Of a stretch of DNA of 64,000 bases, positions 37,271-45,515 are shown one piece after another (positions within the stretch are counted from its first letter, which is position 1; the number at the start of each line of letters is the position of its first letter). The DNA is from Burkholderia lata (lineage in GTDB: Bacteria; Pseudomonadota; Gammaproteobacteria; Burkholderiales; Burkholderiaceae): assembly GCF_000012945.1 (NCBI RefSeq), contig NC_007509.1, forward strand, positions 806,001-870,000, given 5' to 3'. The translations under genes were made by a program, and so were the position numbers. Below the pieces are notes generated by a model. It did not search any database, was not told where the DNA came from, and was given only the letters and a program-made list of their open reading frames with translations.

Positions 37271-38296
37271 ATGAACATCCGGATCTTGATTCCCTGCACC
37301 CTGGTTCTTGTTGCCCTCAGTGCTCACGCTGCGGATATCACCGGCGCGGGCAGCACATTTGCCGCACCGATCTACGCAAAGTGGGCCGATGCGTACAAGA
37401 AGTCGGGCGGTGGCAAGGTCAACTATCAAGGTATCGGCTCGTCGGGCGGCTTGAAGCAAATCAACGCGAAGACCGTCGATTTTGCCGGTTCGGACGCTCC
37501 GCTGAAGGATGACGAGCTCGCGAAGGCAGGCCTGTTCCAGTTCCCGACGGTGGTCGGTGGCGTGGTGCCCGTCGTCAACGTGCCGGGCGTGAAGGCCGGC
37601 GAACTGACACTGTCGGGCCCGGTGCTCGGCGACATCTACCTCGGCAAGATCACGAAGTGGAACGACCCCGCCATCACCGCACTGAACCCGAAGGTCAAGC
37701 TGTCGGATACGGACATCGCTGTAGTTCGCCGCGCCGACGGTTCGGGCACGAGCTTCATCTGGACGAACTACCTGTCGAAGGTGAACGGCACATGGAAGTC
37801 GAAGGTCGGCGAAGGCACGACGGTCAACTGGCCGACGGGCACCGGCGGCAAGGGCAATGACGGCGTTGCAGCGTTCGTGCAGCGCCTGCCGGGCGCGATC
37901 GGCTACGTCGAATGGGCATACGCGAAGAAGAACAACATGGTCTACACCGCGCTGAAAAACTCGACGGGCACGGTGGTCGAGCCGAAGACGGAAACGTTCA
38001 AGGCCGCTGCGGCAGGTGCGAACTGGTCGAAGTCGTTCTACCAGATCCTGACGGACGAGCCGGGCAAAGACGCGTGGCCGGTCGTCGGCGCGACGTTCGT
38101 GCTGCTGCACGCAACGCAAGAGAAACCGGCACAAGGTGCAGAAACGCTCAAGTTCTTCGACTGGGCATTTCACAACGGCAATCAGGCCGCCTCGGATCTG
38201 GACTACATCTCGCTTCCCGATTCCGTGGTGGCCGAAATTCGCAAGCAATGGAAAGCGAAGGTCAAGGATGCCTCCGGTAAGCCGGTTGCAAACTGA
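37271..38296 (+). CDS. pstS: Phosphate ABC transporter substrate-binding protein PstS
   Basis: A 341-residue periplasmic phosphate-binding protein: signal peptide [20 protein letters not shown], then [16 protein letters not shown] (first phosphate loop), [36 protein letters not shown] and YVEWAYA, all diagnostic. Length is typical. AGGAGG six bases before the ATG. The pstCAB, phoU and phoB genes are not beside it, so it is an extra or relocated copy serving a transporter encoded elsewhere. Confidence 0.95.
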   Translation: MNIRILIPCTLVLVALSAHAADITGAGSTFAAPIYAKWADAYKKSGGGKVNYQGIGSSGGLKQINAKTVDFAGSDAPLKDDELAKAGLFQFPTVVGGVVPVVNVPGVKAGELTLSGPVLGDIYLGKITKWNDPAITALNPKVKLSDTDIAVVRRADGSGTSFIWTNYLSKVNGTWKSKVGEGTTVNWPTGTGGKGNDGVAAFVQRLPGAIGYVEWAYAKKNNMVYTALKNSTGTVVEPKTETFKAAAAGANWSKSFYQILTDEPGKDAWPVVGATFVLLHATQEKPAQGAETLKFFDWAFHNGNQAASDLDYISLPDSVVAEIRKQWKAKVKDASGKPVAN

Positions 38297-38535
38297 ATGC
38301 TCCGGATGGGACACGCAATCGCCTGCCTTCGCCTCGCAGCGAAGGAGGACGTCCCTTCGATGACCTGCCAGAAGGTCCGTCATGACCGACGATCGACGCG
38401 CACCGTGATGGCGAGCGTGCTTGATTTGAATGTCGGACGGACGCACTGCCGATCACGTTGCAATCAGCGGACAATTTGAACCATGAGCGAAGATGTGCTT
38501 CACCTGGCCGACGCGCTCCTGAAAGGCTGACACCC

Positions 38536-38910
38536 ATGCCTTGCGAAGCCTGCACGAACATGCGCCTGATGTCCGATCCTGTCGCACATCGCGGACTGGT
38601 GGAATTGCACAAGCCAACGAAATTGCGGCCGCTAGGTCGACCGGCAATTGTCGTGCGGCAGTATCGCTGCCGTCTTTGCAAGACGAACTGGCTGGTGGAG
38701 TCCGATCCGTTGCAAACCGGGGGCACCGAATGGCTCTGTCTGAATGAGTCATCGAACATTCTCGCCCCCGCTTCCACACAGCAACCAAACGACGTGGCAA
38801 CCGAGCGCCCCGGGGAAGCCGGGGTCGGGAACCCATCGTTACTGCTGAACCCGGCTCACGGCGATGGCGGCAGCGCCATCTTTTTTTGCGCTACGACAGG
38901 TAAGGCGTGA
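38536..38910 (+). CDS. Hypothetical Cys-pair protein
   Basis: A 124-residue frame starting MPCEACTNMRLMSDP with a C-x2-C pair (CEAC) and a second pair (CRLC), which could bind zinc. A possible AAAGG lies nine bases upstream. The last seven codons overlap the end of the DJ-1 gene on the other strand, so the true gene may be shorter. No domain recognised. Confidence 0.45.
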   Translation: MPCEACTNMRLMSDPVAHRGLVELHKPTKLRPLGRPAIVVRQYRCRLCKTNWLVESDPLQTGGTEWLCLNESSNILAPASTQQPNDVATERPGEAGVGNPSLLLNPAHGDGGSAIFFCATTGKA

Positions 38911-39490
38911 TGTTCGTCAGCGCCCGAGCAACGTACTCGTCCTTCTCCCCGACCGGCGCCACGTAGTGCAGTGCGCTCCGTGCGGCTTCCTCGCCCTCCA
39001 GGCGCGCAATGATCCATGCGGCCAGATACTGCGAAGCAAAGCAGCCACCTGCGGTTGCGACATTGCCTTGAGCGAAGAATGGCTGATTGAGGACTTCGAC
39101 GCCCGCCTCGACGACCCAGGGTTTGGTTGTGAGGTCCGTGCAGGCCGGAACGTTGTCGAGAAGGCCAAGCTTTGCCAGAACCAGCGTGCCCGAACACTGC
39201 GCGCCAATCAGTTGCCGGGCCGGATCGAGATTCAACTGCTCCATCAGCGTCGCGTCGTTGACGACATCCCGGGTTCGAATACCGCTCCCGACGATGACGG
39301 CATCCGCCGTGCATGCGTCCGCCAACGTCGACTGCGCCTGCACGGTCACACCATTCATCGACGTGACGAAATGCTCCGGGCATGAAAGCGTTACCCGCCA
39401 GTCGGGCTTCTTGATACGGTTGAGTACGCCCAGTGCGATGAGCGAGTCGAGTTCGTTGAAGCCCTGGAAGGTCAGAATAGCGATGTGCAT
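38891..39490 (-). CDS. DJ-1/PfpI family protein
   Basis: A 199-residue cytoplasmic DJ-1/PfpI protein. The N-terminal HIAILTFQGFNELDSLIALGVL and the nucleophile elbow GAQCSGTLVLAKLG (Cys99) define the family; ATAGGCFASQYLAAWI is the usual following helix. Function could be glutaminase-like, chaperone or isonitrile hydratase-like. It is the third DJ-1-fold product in the window. Divergent from the threonyl leader ORF. Confidence 0.85.
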   Translation of the reverse strand: MHIAILTFQGFNELDSLIALGVLNRIKKPDWRVTLSCPEHFVTSMNGVTVQAQSTLADACTADAVIVGSGIRTRDVVNDATLMEQLNLDPARQLIGAQCSGTLVLAKLGLLDNVPACTDLTTKPWVVEAGVEVLNQPFFAQGNVATAGGCFASQYLAAWIIARLEGEEAARSALHYVAPVGEKDEYVARALTNITPYLS

Positions 39491-39779
39491 GGGGTGCCCT
39501 GGCTGAGGTCTGTCGATGCATATTGCCAGATCGGCGTGATGAACGGATTTACGTTGGCGAAAGCGATCTGACAAAGCCCCGCCGGGAAAGCGATGCGCGG
39601 GTCTACGCGCGCTCTTTGGGGAAGTAACCCCGACGAAGCATTCGACACATAGGGACCCGGTCATTCCCTCACATCACGAAGCAGCTCAATCGCCAGCACG
39701 GCCCGCTGCGACGACCACTCGCATGCATTTGATGATGCCATCGTCGAGCTGAAGCGCAGAGCGAGCGACGTCGACACAA

Positions 39780-39807
39780 TTGACGCAACCGGTTCACTTG
39801 ATTTATC
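39780..39807 (+). promoter_or_regulatory. Candidate promoter for the Thr leader
   Basis: TTGACG at 39780-39785 as -35 and TTTATC at 39802-39807 as a weak -10, 16 bases apart. If used, transcription would begin within a few bases of the leader ATG (39816), so the leader would be nearly leaderless. Confidence 0.35.
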
Positions 39808-39815
39808 GTGGCTCC

Positions 39816-39902
39816 ATGCAACGCAAACCGATTTCCCTCTCGAGCATCACCACCACGACGACCACCGGTAACGGCGGGTCGTCTGGAGGGTGCGCGCAGT
39901 AG
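39816..39902 (+). CDS. Threonine-rich leader peptide for thrS paralogue
   Basis: A 28-codon ORF too short for normal gene calling: MQRKPISLSSI, then six consecutive Thr codons (39849-39866, four ACC and two ACG) and GNGGSSGGCAQ, stop TAG. Six Thr in a row next to a Gly-Asn-Gly tail closely recalls the thr operon leader peptide of enterobacteria, where ribosome stalling at Thr codons when charged tRNA-Thr is scarce prevents terminator formation. Here the downstream gene encodes a threonyl-tRNA synthetase, the natural target for such control. The hairpin at 39922-39956 follows 20 bases after the stop. The leader ORF is seen in sequence; its role is inference. Confidence 0.8.
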   Translation: MQRKPISLSSITTTTTTGNGGSSGGCAQ

Positions 39903-39936
39903 TTTCGGCAGTTGCATACCACCAAGGGCCCCGCCG
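39872..39936 (+). promoter_or_regulatory. Candidate antiterminator pairing
   Basis: CGGCGGG at 39872-39878, just after the Thr codons, is exactly complementary to CCCGCCG at 39930-39936, which spans the left arm and loop of the downstream hairpin. Pairing would break the terminator, as expected when a ribosome waits on the Thr codons. Confidence 0.55.
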
Positions 39937-39963
39937 GCAACGGACGGGGCTCTTGGCGTTTAC
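39922..39963 (+). terminator. Attenuator hairpin before thrS paralogue
   Basis: Arms CCAAGGGCCCCG (39922-39933) and CGGGGCTCTTGG (39945-39956) pair over 12 bases with one G-U, loop of 11, followed by CGTTT. The tail of U is short, but position (between leader and gene) fits an attenuator. Confidence 0.7.
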
Positions 39964-40005
39964 GGCGCTCCGTGTGTTACCAGCACGCATCTAAACGGAG
40001 TCATC

Positions 40006-41241
40006 GTGAACGACATCGATCATCGCATTCTCGGAAACAAACTCGGCCTGTTCCATCAGCAACAGGAAGGTCCAGGTATGGTTTTCTGGCATCCACGCGG
40101 CTGGGCGCTGTACCGCGTGCTGGAAGATTACGTGCGAATGCGAATGCGTCGCGCGGGTTTTCGCGAGATCCGCACGCCACAACTACTGGCGCGCTCGCTG
40201 TGGGAACGCAGTGGACATTGGGACAAGTTCGGCTCGCAAATGTATGCGCTCCCCGATCGATCGCCGATCGAGCCATCAGCCGATGTCGATCACGACGATG
40301 CGCTGGCGCTTTGTCTGAAACCGATGAGTTGTCCATGTCATGTGCAGGTTTTCAATCAGGGGCTTCGTTCATATCGTGAGTTGCCGATTCGCTATAGCGA
40401 GTTCGGTGCGTGTCACCGCGACGAACCATCCGGATCGCTGGAAGGACTCAAGCGCACACGTGCGTTCGTGCAGGACGATGCACATGTGTTCTGCACGAAA
40501 TCGCAAATCGAAAATGAAGTAGCGCGCTTTTGCAACTTGCTGAGGGCTGTCTATGCAGACCTCGGGTTTTCGTCCGTCACGGTCGCGCTGGCAACGCGGC
40601 CGATGCAAAGGGCGGGCGAGGAAGCCGTCTGGGATCAAGCCGAAGCATCGCTTGCGGCCGCTGCCCGGGCAGCCGGCCTGGAATTCGAACTGTCCGAGGG
40701 CGAAGGTGCCTTTTATGGACCCAAGCTCGAATTCAAGCTGGCCGACCGTCGTGGCCGGGAATGGCAATGCGGGACGATTCAACTGGACTTCGTGCTCCCC
40801 GGACGGCTGAACGCGCATTTCATCAACGCGGAAAACGTACAAGAGACGCCTGTCATGCTGCATCACGCCGTACTTGGCAGCATGGAGCGTTTCATCGCAA
40901 TCCTGCTGGAACACTACGAGGGGTGGTTGCCTGTATGGCTCGCGCCTGAACAGATTGTCGTGGCGAGTATCAGTGATGCACACGCACCGTACGCAATGCG
41001 GGTGGTACAGATGCTTGATGACGCGGGGCTGCGCGTCGTTGCCGATTGCCGCGCCGAGCGACTGGAGCGAAAAATCATTGACGCCCGCAAATTGCAGATT
41101 CCGTTCTTGATTGCCGTAGGGGCACGCGATGAACGGAATGGAACGGTCAGTATCCGAAATCGCAACGGCGATCAGGTGACGTTGCCGCTTGATGAGGCAA
41201 TCACGGTTTTATCGTGCGAGGCCAAGGCACCGTCGCCATAA
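40006..41241 (+). CDS. Threonyl-tRNA synthetase paralogue lacking TGS and editing domains
   Basis: A 411-residue class II synthetase that matches E. coli ThrRS only from its catalytic domain on (about residue 242), followed by the anticodon-binding domain; the N-terminal TGS and editing domains are absent. Zinc ligands are kept: Cys109 (LKPMSCP), His160 (QDDAH) and His286 (VMLHH), as are motif 2 (CHRDE) and motif 3 (GSMERF). One visible change is MSCPCH where E. coli has MNCPGH. GTG start at 40006 with CGGAG five bases before. Being a second, editing-free copy, it could give tolerance to an inhibitor of the main ThrRS or act under special conditions. It is preceded by a Thr leader and attenuator, so expression should rise when charged tRNA-Thr is low. 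Confidence 0.88.
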   Translation: MNDIDHRILGNKLGLFHQQQEGPGMVFWHPRGWALYRVLEDYVRMRMRRAGFREIRTPQLLARSLWERSGHWDKFGSQMYALPDRSPIEPSADVDHDDALALCLKPMSCPCHVQVFNQGLRSYRELPIRYSEFGACHRDEPSGSLEGLKRTRAFVQDDAHVFCTKSQIENEVARFCNLLRAVYADLGFSSVTVALATRPMQRAGEEAVWDQAEASLAAAARAAGLEFELSEGEGAFYGPKLEFKLADRRGREWQCGTIQLDFVLPGRLNAHFINAENVQETPVMLHHAVLGSMERFIAILLEHYEGWLPVWLAPEQIVVASISDAHAPYAMRVVQMLDDAGLRVVADCRAERLERKIIDARKLQIPFLIAVGARDERNGTVSIRNRNGDQVTLPLDEAITVLSCEAKAPSP

Positions 41242-41372
41242 TTGCGCAAAGCCACGTCGCGATCGACGCTCGCCCCCTTTCGGAATCGCTCGTTGATTAA
41301 CGATCTTGATGTTGAAGTAGCGTGACCGAAACGGGGCGAGGTCCTCATGAATTCACGATAGAGGATCGCAGC

Positions 41373-41800
41373 ATGCCGTCTGGATACGTGCGTGCCTTCG
41401 AGGTTCACGCTGCCCGGGAGAATACGATTCCCGTTTTGGCGACGATCCCGCACAGCAGCACCCACGTTCCTCCCGATATTGCCCCTTGGGAAATGGACAA
41501 AATCACCAGTCACGCCAAGCACGTACGACGGGGAACCGGTGTATATGCTCGAGCCCGCTGCAGCGGAGGCAGCCGTCAGGATCGGCTGCATTCATCGGCC
41601 GTTTCACCAGAGGCTCGAGACAGAAATCGATGCGACGGTCGCAAACTTTGGTCATGCCCTGCGCCTGACCTGCACGCGTTCATGGGGCCGACGACTTTCG
41701 ATGTTGGCCTTGGGAACTGCGGCCACACCACCACGTCTCCACAAACGTTCCAGGCGTTCGCTCAGAACGTAAAGCGGGTGTGGAATCGCAGGATACTGGC
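41373..41800 (+). pseudogene. Remnant of an N-formylglutamate amidohydrolase gene
   Basis: Pieces of this family occur in order but in different frames. Frame one begins MPSGYVRAFEVHAAREN and runs through PVLATIPHSSTHVPPDIAPW; then an apparent deletion; then frame two gives TYDGEPVYMLEPAAAEAAVR and LETEIDATVANFGHALRL; then frame one again gives PTTFDVGLGNCGHTTTSPQT. The part that should hold the zinc-site SRYVVDLNR segment is missing. The end is indistinct. The ATG has GAGGA upstream, showing it was once a gene. Family recognised from the PHSSTHVPPDI and TYDGEPVY type motifs. Confidence 0.6.
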
Positions 41801-41892
41801 GGCAGGCGGCACCAGGAGGCACCGAACCAGTCCGTGCCTATCGCCAGTCAGACGTCGCCGCGCTGCTGCGAACCACACCCGTCACATACGCC

Positions 41893-43617
41893 TTAAAGCC
41901 CAAGCGCCTGTTCCAGTTGCCGCATTTCTTTCCGCCACTGTTCCTGCAGTTGCGGCTTTTGATGTTTCGGTTTGCGTGCGAGCTCTGCCGTCAGCAATGT
42001 CTCCAACTGACACCACCGTTGCCACTGTGCGTCGGCGTCGCTGCTGGTGGATTGAACGCCGCTGTGGTTCCGTGCGGTCGGAATCTGCTCGGGTGCAGCG
42101 GGCTCACGAGAGGTGAACAAATTTCGATACGCACTTTCAGCATCCGGAAATTCCTGCAAGCGCCCGTCATGGATTGCCCAGAAGCGATTGCAGCTGCGCT
42201 CGATCAATTCGCGGTCGTGCGAAACCAGAATGAAACCGCCATCGAACGCCGCCAGCGCGGCGGCAAGTTCACTCTTGCCTTCCATATCCAGGTGATTGGT
42301 CGGCTCGTCAAGCCACAACAGGTGGTAGCTCGCCATGGACAGCGCGAGAAAGAGCAGACGAGCCCGCTCGCCGCCGCTCAGCGTGGCTACGGTCTGACCA
42401 TGACGTACATACGCAAACCCGGCAGAAATCAACGCCTGCCGTCGCTCTTTGTCGCCGACCGGCGCAAATTTATACAGCGCGTCAGACAAAGTGGCGTCGT
42501 CGGCCAGTTGATGCAACGACTGATCGTAGTAGGCGATGCGCGCCGCCGGATGATAACGCCAACCCATGCGCGCTTCTCCCTGCTGCAGATCGCTCCAGCA
42601 CTGGCGCAACAACGAGGATTTGCCCGTGCCGTTGCTGCCCAGAAGGGCGACCTTGTCACCTGGCCGCAACCACAAATCGTGAACCTCAAACAGGATCGGC
42701 TCTTCTGCCTGGGCGCGTACATGCAGCCCTTCGAAGGCCATCAGACGGTCGGCCGCCAATGGTCTTCCTTGTAGCTTCAAGCGCCACGGGCTGCCACGAC
42801 TGACAAAGGTCTGGTCTTCCTTGAGTTTTTCGACACGCCTTTGCATGGACTTGGCTTGGCGCGACAGTTTCTCGTTGTCGTGCTCGCGCCCCCAGATGGC
42901 CAGACGTTTGCTGCTGGCGGCCAGCCGGTCTATCTCGCTTTGCTCGCCTGCACGACGCGCTTGTGCCGTTGCGTCGGCCTCGGCCAACGCGACCAGGGCC
43001 CGGCTGCACGGCATGTCGAAACCGTACAAGCGCTGATCGCGCAGAATCCAGCTTTTGTCGCTGAGGCTGTCCAGAAGTCGCGCGTCGTGCGACACGAGGA
43101 TGAAGCCGCCCTGCCAGCGGCGCAGGAAATTTTCCAGCCACAATAACGAGGGGAGATCCAGATGGTTGCTTGGTTCATCAAGCAACAGCAGATTCGGCTG
43201 CGTCAGTACCGCACGTCCCAGCAGCAAACGCGTGTGCTGCCCGCCGCTCAGGTCGGAAACGGGTATGTCCGCCGCAGTGGCCAGTTCCAGATCGTCCAGG
43301 AGACTGTCTACCCGCCAATGCTCGGCTCGTTGCTCGCCGACGCTCTCCAGCAACGCCTCTCGCGTCGTCAGGTCGGCAAGTCTTGGCGGGAGATGCTGCT
43401 CGACGTGTTGCAGGCGGCACATTGCCGCATATTGCACGCTACCGACACTGGGTTCGCGGCTGCCCGCCAATACATCAAGCAGACTGCTCTTGCCGCAGCC
43501 GTTGTGGCCGATCAGGCCGATGCGGTCGCCAAGTTTTACGGTAAAGGAAAGGTCCTGGAATAGCGGGCCATGGCCGGTTTCCAGATTCAAGGAAAGCGCG
43601 GAAATCAGGGTTGTCAT
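41893..43617 (-). CDS. ABC-F family ATPase
   Basis: A 574-residue soluble protein with two ABC ATPase domains and no membrane part. Domain one: Walker A GHNGCGKS at 37-44, signature LSGGQHTRLLLGRA, Walker B LLLLDEPSNHLD. Domain two: Walker A GSNGTGKSS, signature LSGGERARLLF, Walker B LLWLDEPTNHLD. A basic linker (about 225-310) joins them, and a polar C-terminal tail ends QLEQALGL. ABC-F proteins act on the ribosome, either as housekeeping factors or as protection against antibiotics at the peptidyl-transferase centre. The start MTTLISALS is chosen as the normal N-terminus. A leader ORF with a strong Shine-Dalgarno lies upstream, as in several antibiotic-resistance ABC-F genes, suggesting inducible expression. 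Confidence 0.88.
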   Translation of the reverse strand: MTTLISALSLNLETGHGPLFQDLSFTVKLGDRIGLIGHNGCGKSSLLDVLAGSREPSVGSVQYAAMCRLQHVEQHLPPRLADLTTREALLESVGEQRAEHWRVDSLLDDLELATAADIPVSDLSGGQHTRLLLGRAVLTQPNLLLLDEPSNHLDLPSLLWLENFLRRWQGGFILVSHDARLLDSLSDKSWILRDQRLYGFDMPCSRALVALAEADATAQARRAGEQSEIDRLAASSKRLAIWGREHDNEKLSRQAKSMQRRVEKLKEDQTFVSRGSPWRLKLQGRPLAADRLMAFEGLHVRAQAEEPILFEVHDLWLRPGDKVALLGSNGTGKSSLLRQCWSDLQQGEARMGWRYHPAARIAYYDQSLHQLADDATLSDALYKFAPVGDKERRQALISAGFAYVRHGQTVATLSGGERARLLFLALSMASYHLLWLDEPTNHLDMEGKSELAAALAAFDGGFILVSHDRELIERSCNRFWAIHDGRLQEFPDAESAYRNLFTSREPAAPEQIPTARNHSGVQSTSSDADAQWQRWCQLETLLTAELARKPKHQKPQLQEQWRKEMRQLEQALGL

Positions 43618-43637
43618 GCTCTTGCTCTCGTTTTTTC

Positions 43638-43699
43638 GGGACGTGTTTGTCCCTGTCAACAGGAGCGCTGGCGACAACTTTGGAGTCGAGAAAGGACTC
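43638..43699 (-). promoter_or_regulatory. Two hairpins between leader and ABC-F gene
   Basis: Read on the minus strand: GAGTC/GACTC (43695-43699 with 43683-43687) and GGGAC/GTCCC (43649-43653 with 43638-43642). The second lies about 20 bases before the ABC-F start codon. Neither is followed by a U-run, so control of translation rather than termination is more likely. A CTTCTCCTT stretch between leader and first hairpin is complementary to the Shine-Dalgarno of the leader. Confidence 0.45.
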
Positions 43700-43727
43700 G
43701 GAAGGAGAAGGCTTTGCTCTGACCGGG

Positions 43728-43814
43728 TTATCGCAGCGCGATGGAACTCAGGCGAGAGCAGGCGAATGTGCTGAACCAATGTGCCAACATCAGTGGGCGC
43801 ATAAGCAAAACCAT
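43728..43814 (-). CDS. Leader peptide ORF upstream of ABC-F gene
   Basis: A 28-codon ORF starting ATG at 43814 and ending TAA at 43728 (MVLLMRPLMLAHWFSTF then ACSRLSSIALR). It is preceded by AAGGAGGTAAAT, the strongest Shine-Dalgarno seen in the window, at 43815-43826. The peptide is hydrophobic and short, and the ABC-F gene begins 110 bases after its stop. This order (strong leader, hairpins, resistance-type gene) is the layout of drug-inducible attenuation. Confidence 0.65.
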   Translation of the reverse strand: MVLLMRPLMLAHWFSTFACSRLSSIALR

Positions 43815-43826
43815 ATTTACCTCCTT

Positions 43827-44203
43827 TTTAAAAAAGAGTTGGATGTAGCGGCGGAGTTTATCTCGGCTCACGCCGGTTATACAAGCCGCTGGAGTGACGG
43901 CTCGCAGCTTCTTCCAGGAAAGATCACTGAATGCCTTGTAGCAACTCGCTATTGAGCGGCTAATGTCTGTTTTGAAGAGCGTGTTTTGAGTGACTGCTGC
44001 TGACCCGCTGCTGTCCGATGCCGCCGAACGGTTGCACCTCGATGGCAAGTGTCAGAGCACAACGGCCACACGTTCCGACGCTCCGGAAGTTTGTCCTCCC
44101 TTACCGAATCGGCTGCAGCAACTGGGGGGCCGGCGCACCACGCGATTGACCTGACGCCAGCCCCGCACCCGGCACAACCTGAGCCCCCAACGGCAAGCAA
44201 TGA
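43827..44203. other. Upstream region of the ABC-F leader
   Basis: About 375 bases between the leader and the next leftward gene. A TATAAC hexamer on the minus strand (43876-43881) could be the -10 of the leader transcript, but a -35 is not evident. No other gene supported. Confidence 0.35.
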
Positions 44204-44587
44204 TCAGAGATCGCCGCGTACTTCCCCGGTTCCCAGCGCAATCCGCTGCCGATTGACTTCCGCCCAAAGCTCATCACTGTCGTCTTCGCGCAGCACGACC
44301 ATCCAGTCCAGTTGATCGTCAGTCACGTCGAAGTATTCGAGGATTTCCCGGCGAGCCGCGTCGATGAACTGCGCGTATTCCGGGGTTGCCTGGGCCCGCG
44401 CGTGCAAGGCGTCGTATTCGGCATCGTCCGCGCCGCCGCCGTGCTCGTCGATATAGTGCGAGATCCACTGGTCTCGTTCGCGGTCGTAGTCGGCCTCGGC
44501 GCGCATCGCCTGCAAAGCCGTGTAGAAATCCAGTTGGGCAAACGCGGCGATCGCCGTCGTTGTCGCCTCGTCGAAGGTAGTCATCAT
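44204..44587 (-). CDS. Hypothetical acidic protein
   Basis: A 127-residue acidic protein (MMTTFDEATTTAIAAFAQ...) with helical stretches and HYIDEHGGGADDAEYDAL in the middle; no signal, membrane or known domain. Start chosen for GAGAG upstream of the double ATG; the next ATG is equally possible. It may be a small regulatory or immunity-like protein, but nothing shows this. Confidence 0.55.
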   Translation of the reverse strand: MMTTFDEATTTAIAAFAQLDFYTALQAMRAEADYDRERDQWISHYIDEHGGGADDAEYDALHARAQATPEYAQFIDAARREILEYFDVTDDQLDWMVVLREDDSDELWAEVNRQRIALGTGEVRGDL

Positions 44588-45041
44588 TCCATCTCTCATG
44601 TCAGTCATGGCACATCATCGCATGGGCCGCACCCGGGCAGGTGCCGCGAATCCGGCCGGCACAACACGCCGCCTGGCGCCGATGATTGATCGGAGCAAAA
44701 GGCATCACGATCGTGAGATTCACGCCTTCCGGTGCGCAACTCATCGCGGACGCCTGCGCAACCGGGCACTGCAAGCACCGCAATGAAAACACCCAAGCGC
44801 GGCTGATCGCAGAACAAGCTTCGAGCGTATCGCCGCAAGCGTCACGCCGGCACTTGAGCGCCACCGCGGGCGCCGGCCGTGAATGGCGCATGATGGCCGA
44901 ACCGAACGCCGTCGGATACCTCCGTGGTGGTCCGTCACCGGCTCAAAACGATCCTGAACGGACTGCCGGCATTCCCGACTACGGCCTATCAGCCTGGTGT
45001 TTTGCCGACTGCAGGTAACTACAGTCGGCCCTGGATACAAG
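44588..45041. other. Intergenic region
   Basis: About 455 bases between two leftward genes. Frames here are Arg/Pro-rich and repetitive in other frames, as in non-coding GC-rich DNA. Nothing supported. Confidence 0.35.
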
Positions 45042-45515
45042 CTATACAGAGCCAACGCACTTGGTCATCGGCACGCACGCCAATTCCAGTCCGCTCGACG
45101 TTCGGTACGTCGAAATCGATGTCCCCGACCAGCCACAAGAGCGATAAAACGGCGCAGCGTTCAGCGTAGCATCGAGACGCATCGAGGCAAGCCCATGATC
45201 GCGAGCCAATGCTTCGAGTGACGCCAGCATGCTGCGTCCAACACCGCGCCCCATGTGAGACGGCCGGACGAAGATGGCATCCACTTGCCCGTTTGCGACG
45301 GTAAGCATGCCAGTGCCCACGACCAACCCGTCATCGACGGCTACGTAAAAGTCGCGCTCGACGATGCGGGCCCACTTGTCGGTCGGCAATCCAGCCACCC
45401 AGGCTGACAAGGACGCTTCTGGGTAATATTCAGCACACGCAACCCGTACCGAAGCTTTGCGGATTTCCCACGTATCGAGTACATCGCCGCCATTCGCTTT
45501 TCGTATTGTCAGCAT
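45042..45515 (-). CDS. GNAT family N-acetyltransferase
   Basis: A 157-residue GNAT protein: VDAIFVRPSHMGRGVGRSMLASL holds the acetyl-CoA loop and NAAPFYRSCGWSG the terminal strands. Resembles the PhnO/YjaB-like group of unknown substrate. Stands alone. Confidence 0.82.
   Translation of the reverse strand: MLTIRKANGGDVLDTWEIRKASVRVACAEYYPEASLSAWVAGLPTDKWARIVERDFYVAVDDGLVVGTGMLTVANGQVDAIFVRPSHMGRGVGRSMLASLEALARDHGLASMRLDATLNAAPFYRSCGWSGTSISTYRTSSGLELACVPMTKCVGSV

Noticed and set aside
40006..41241. Zinc-independent ThrRS for zinc starvation
   Set aside because: All three zinc ligands of ThrRS are present (Cys109, His160, His286).
43638..43653. Rho-independent terminator before the ABC-F gene
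   Set aside because: On the transcribed strand the hairpin is followed by A residues, not U, so it is not an intrinsic terminator.
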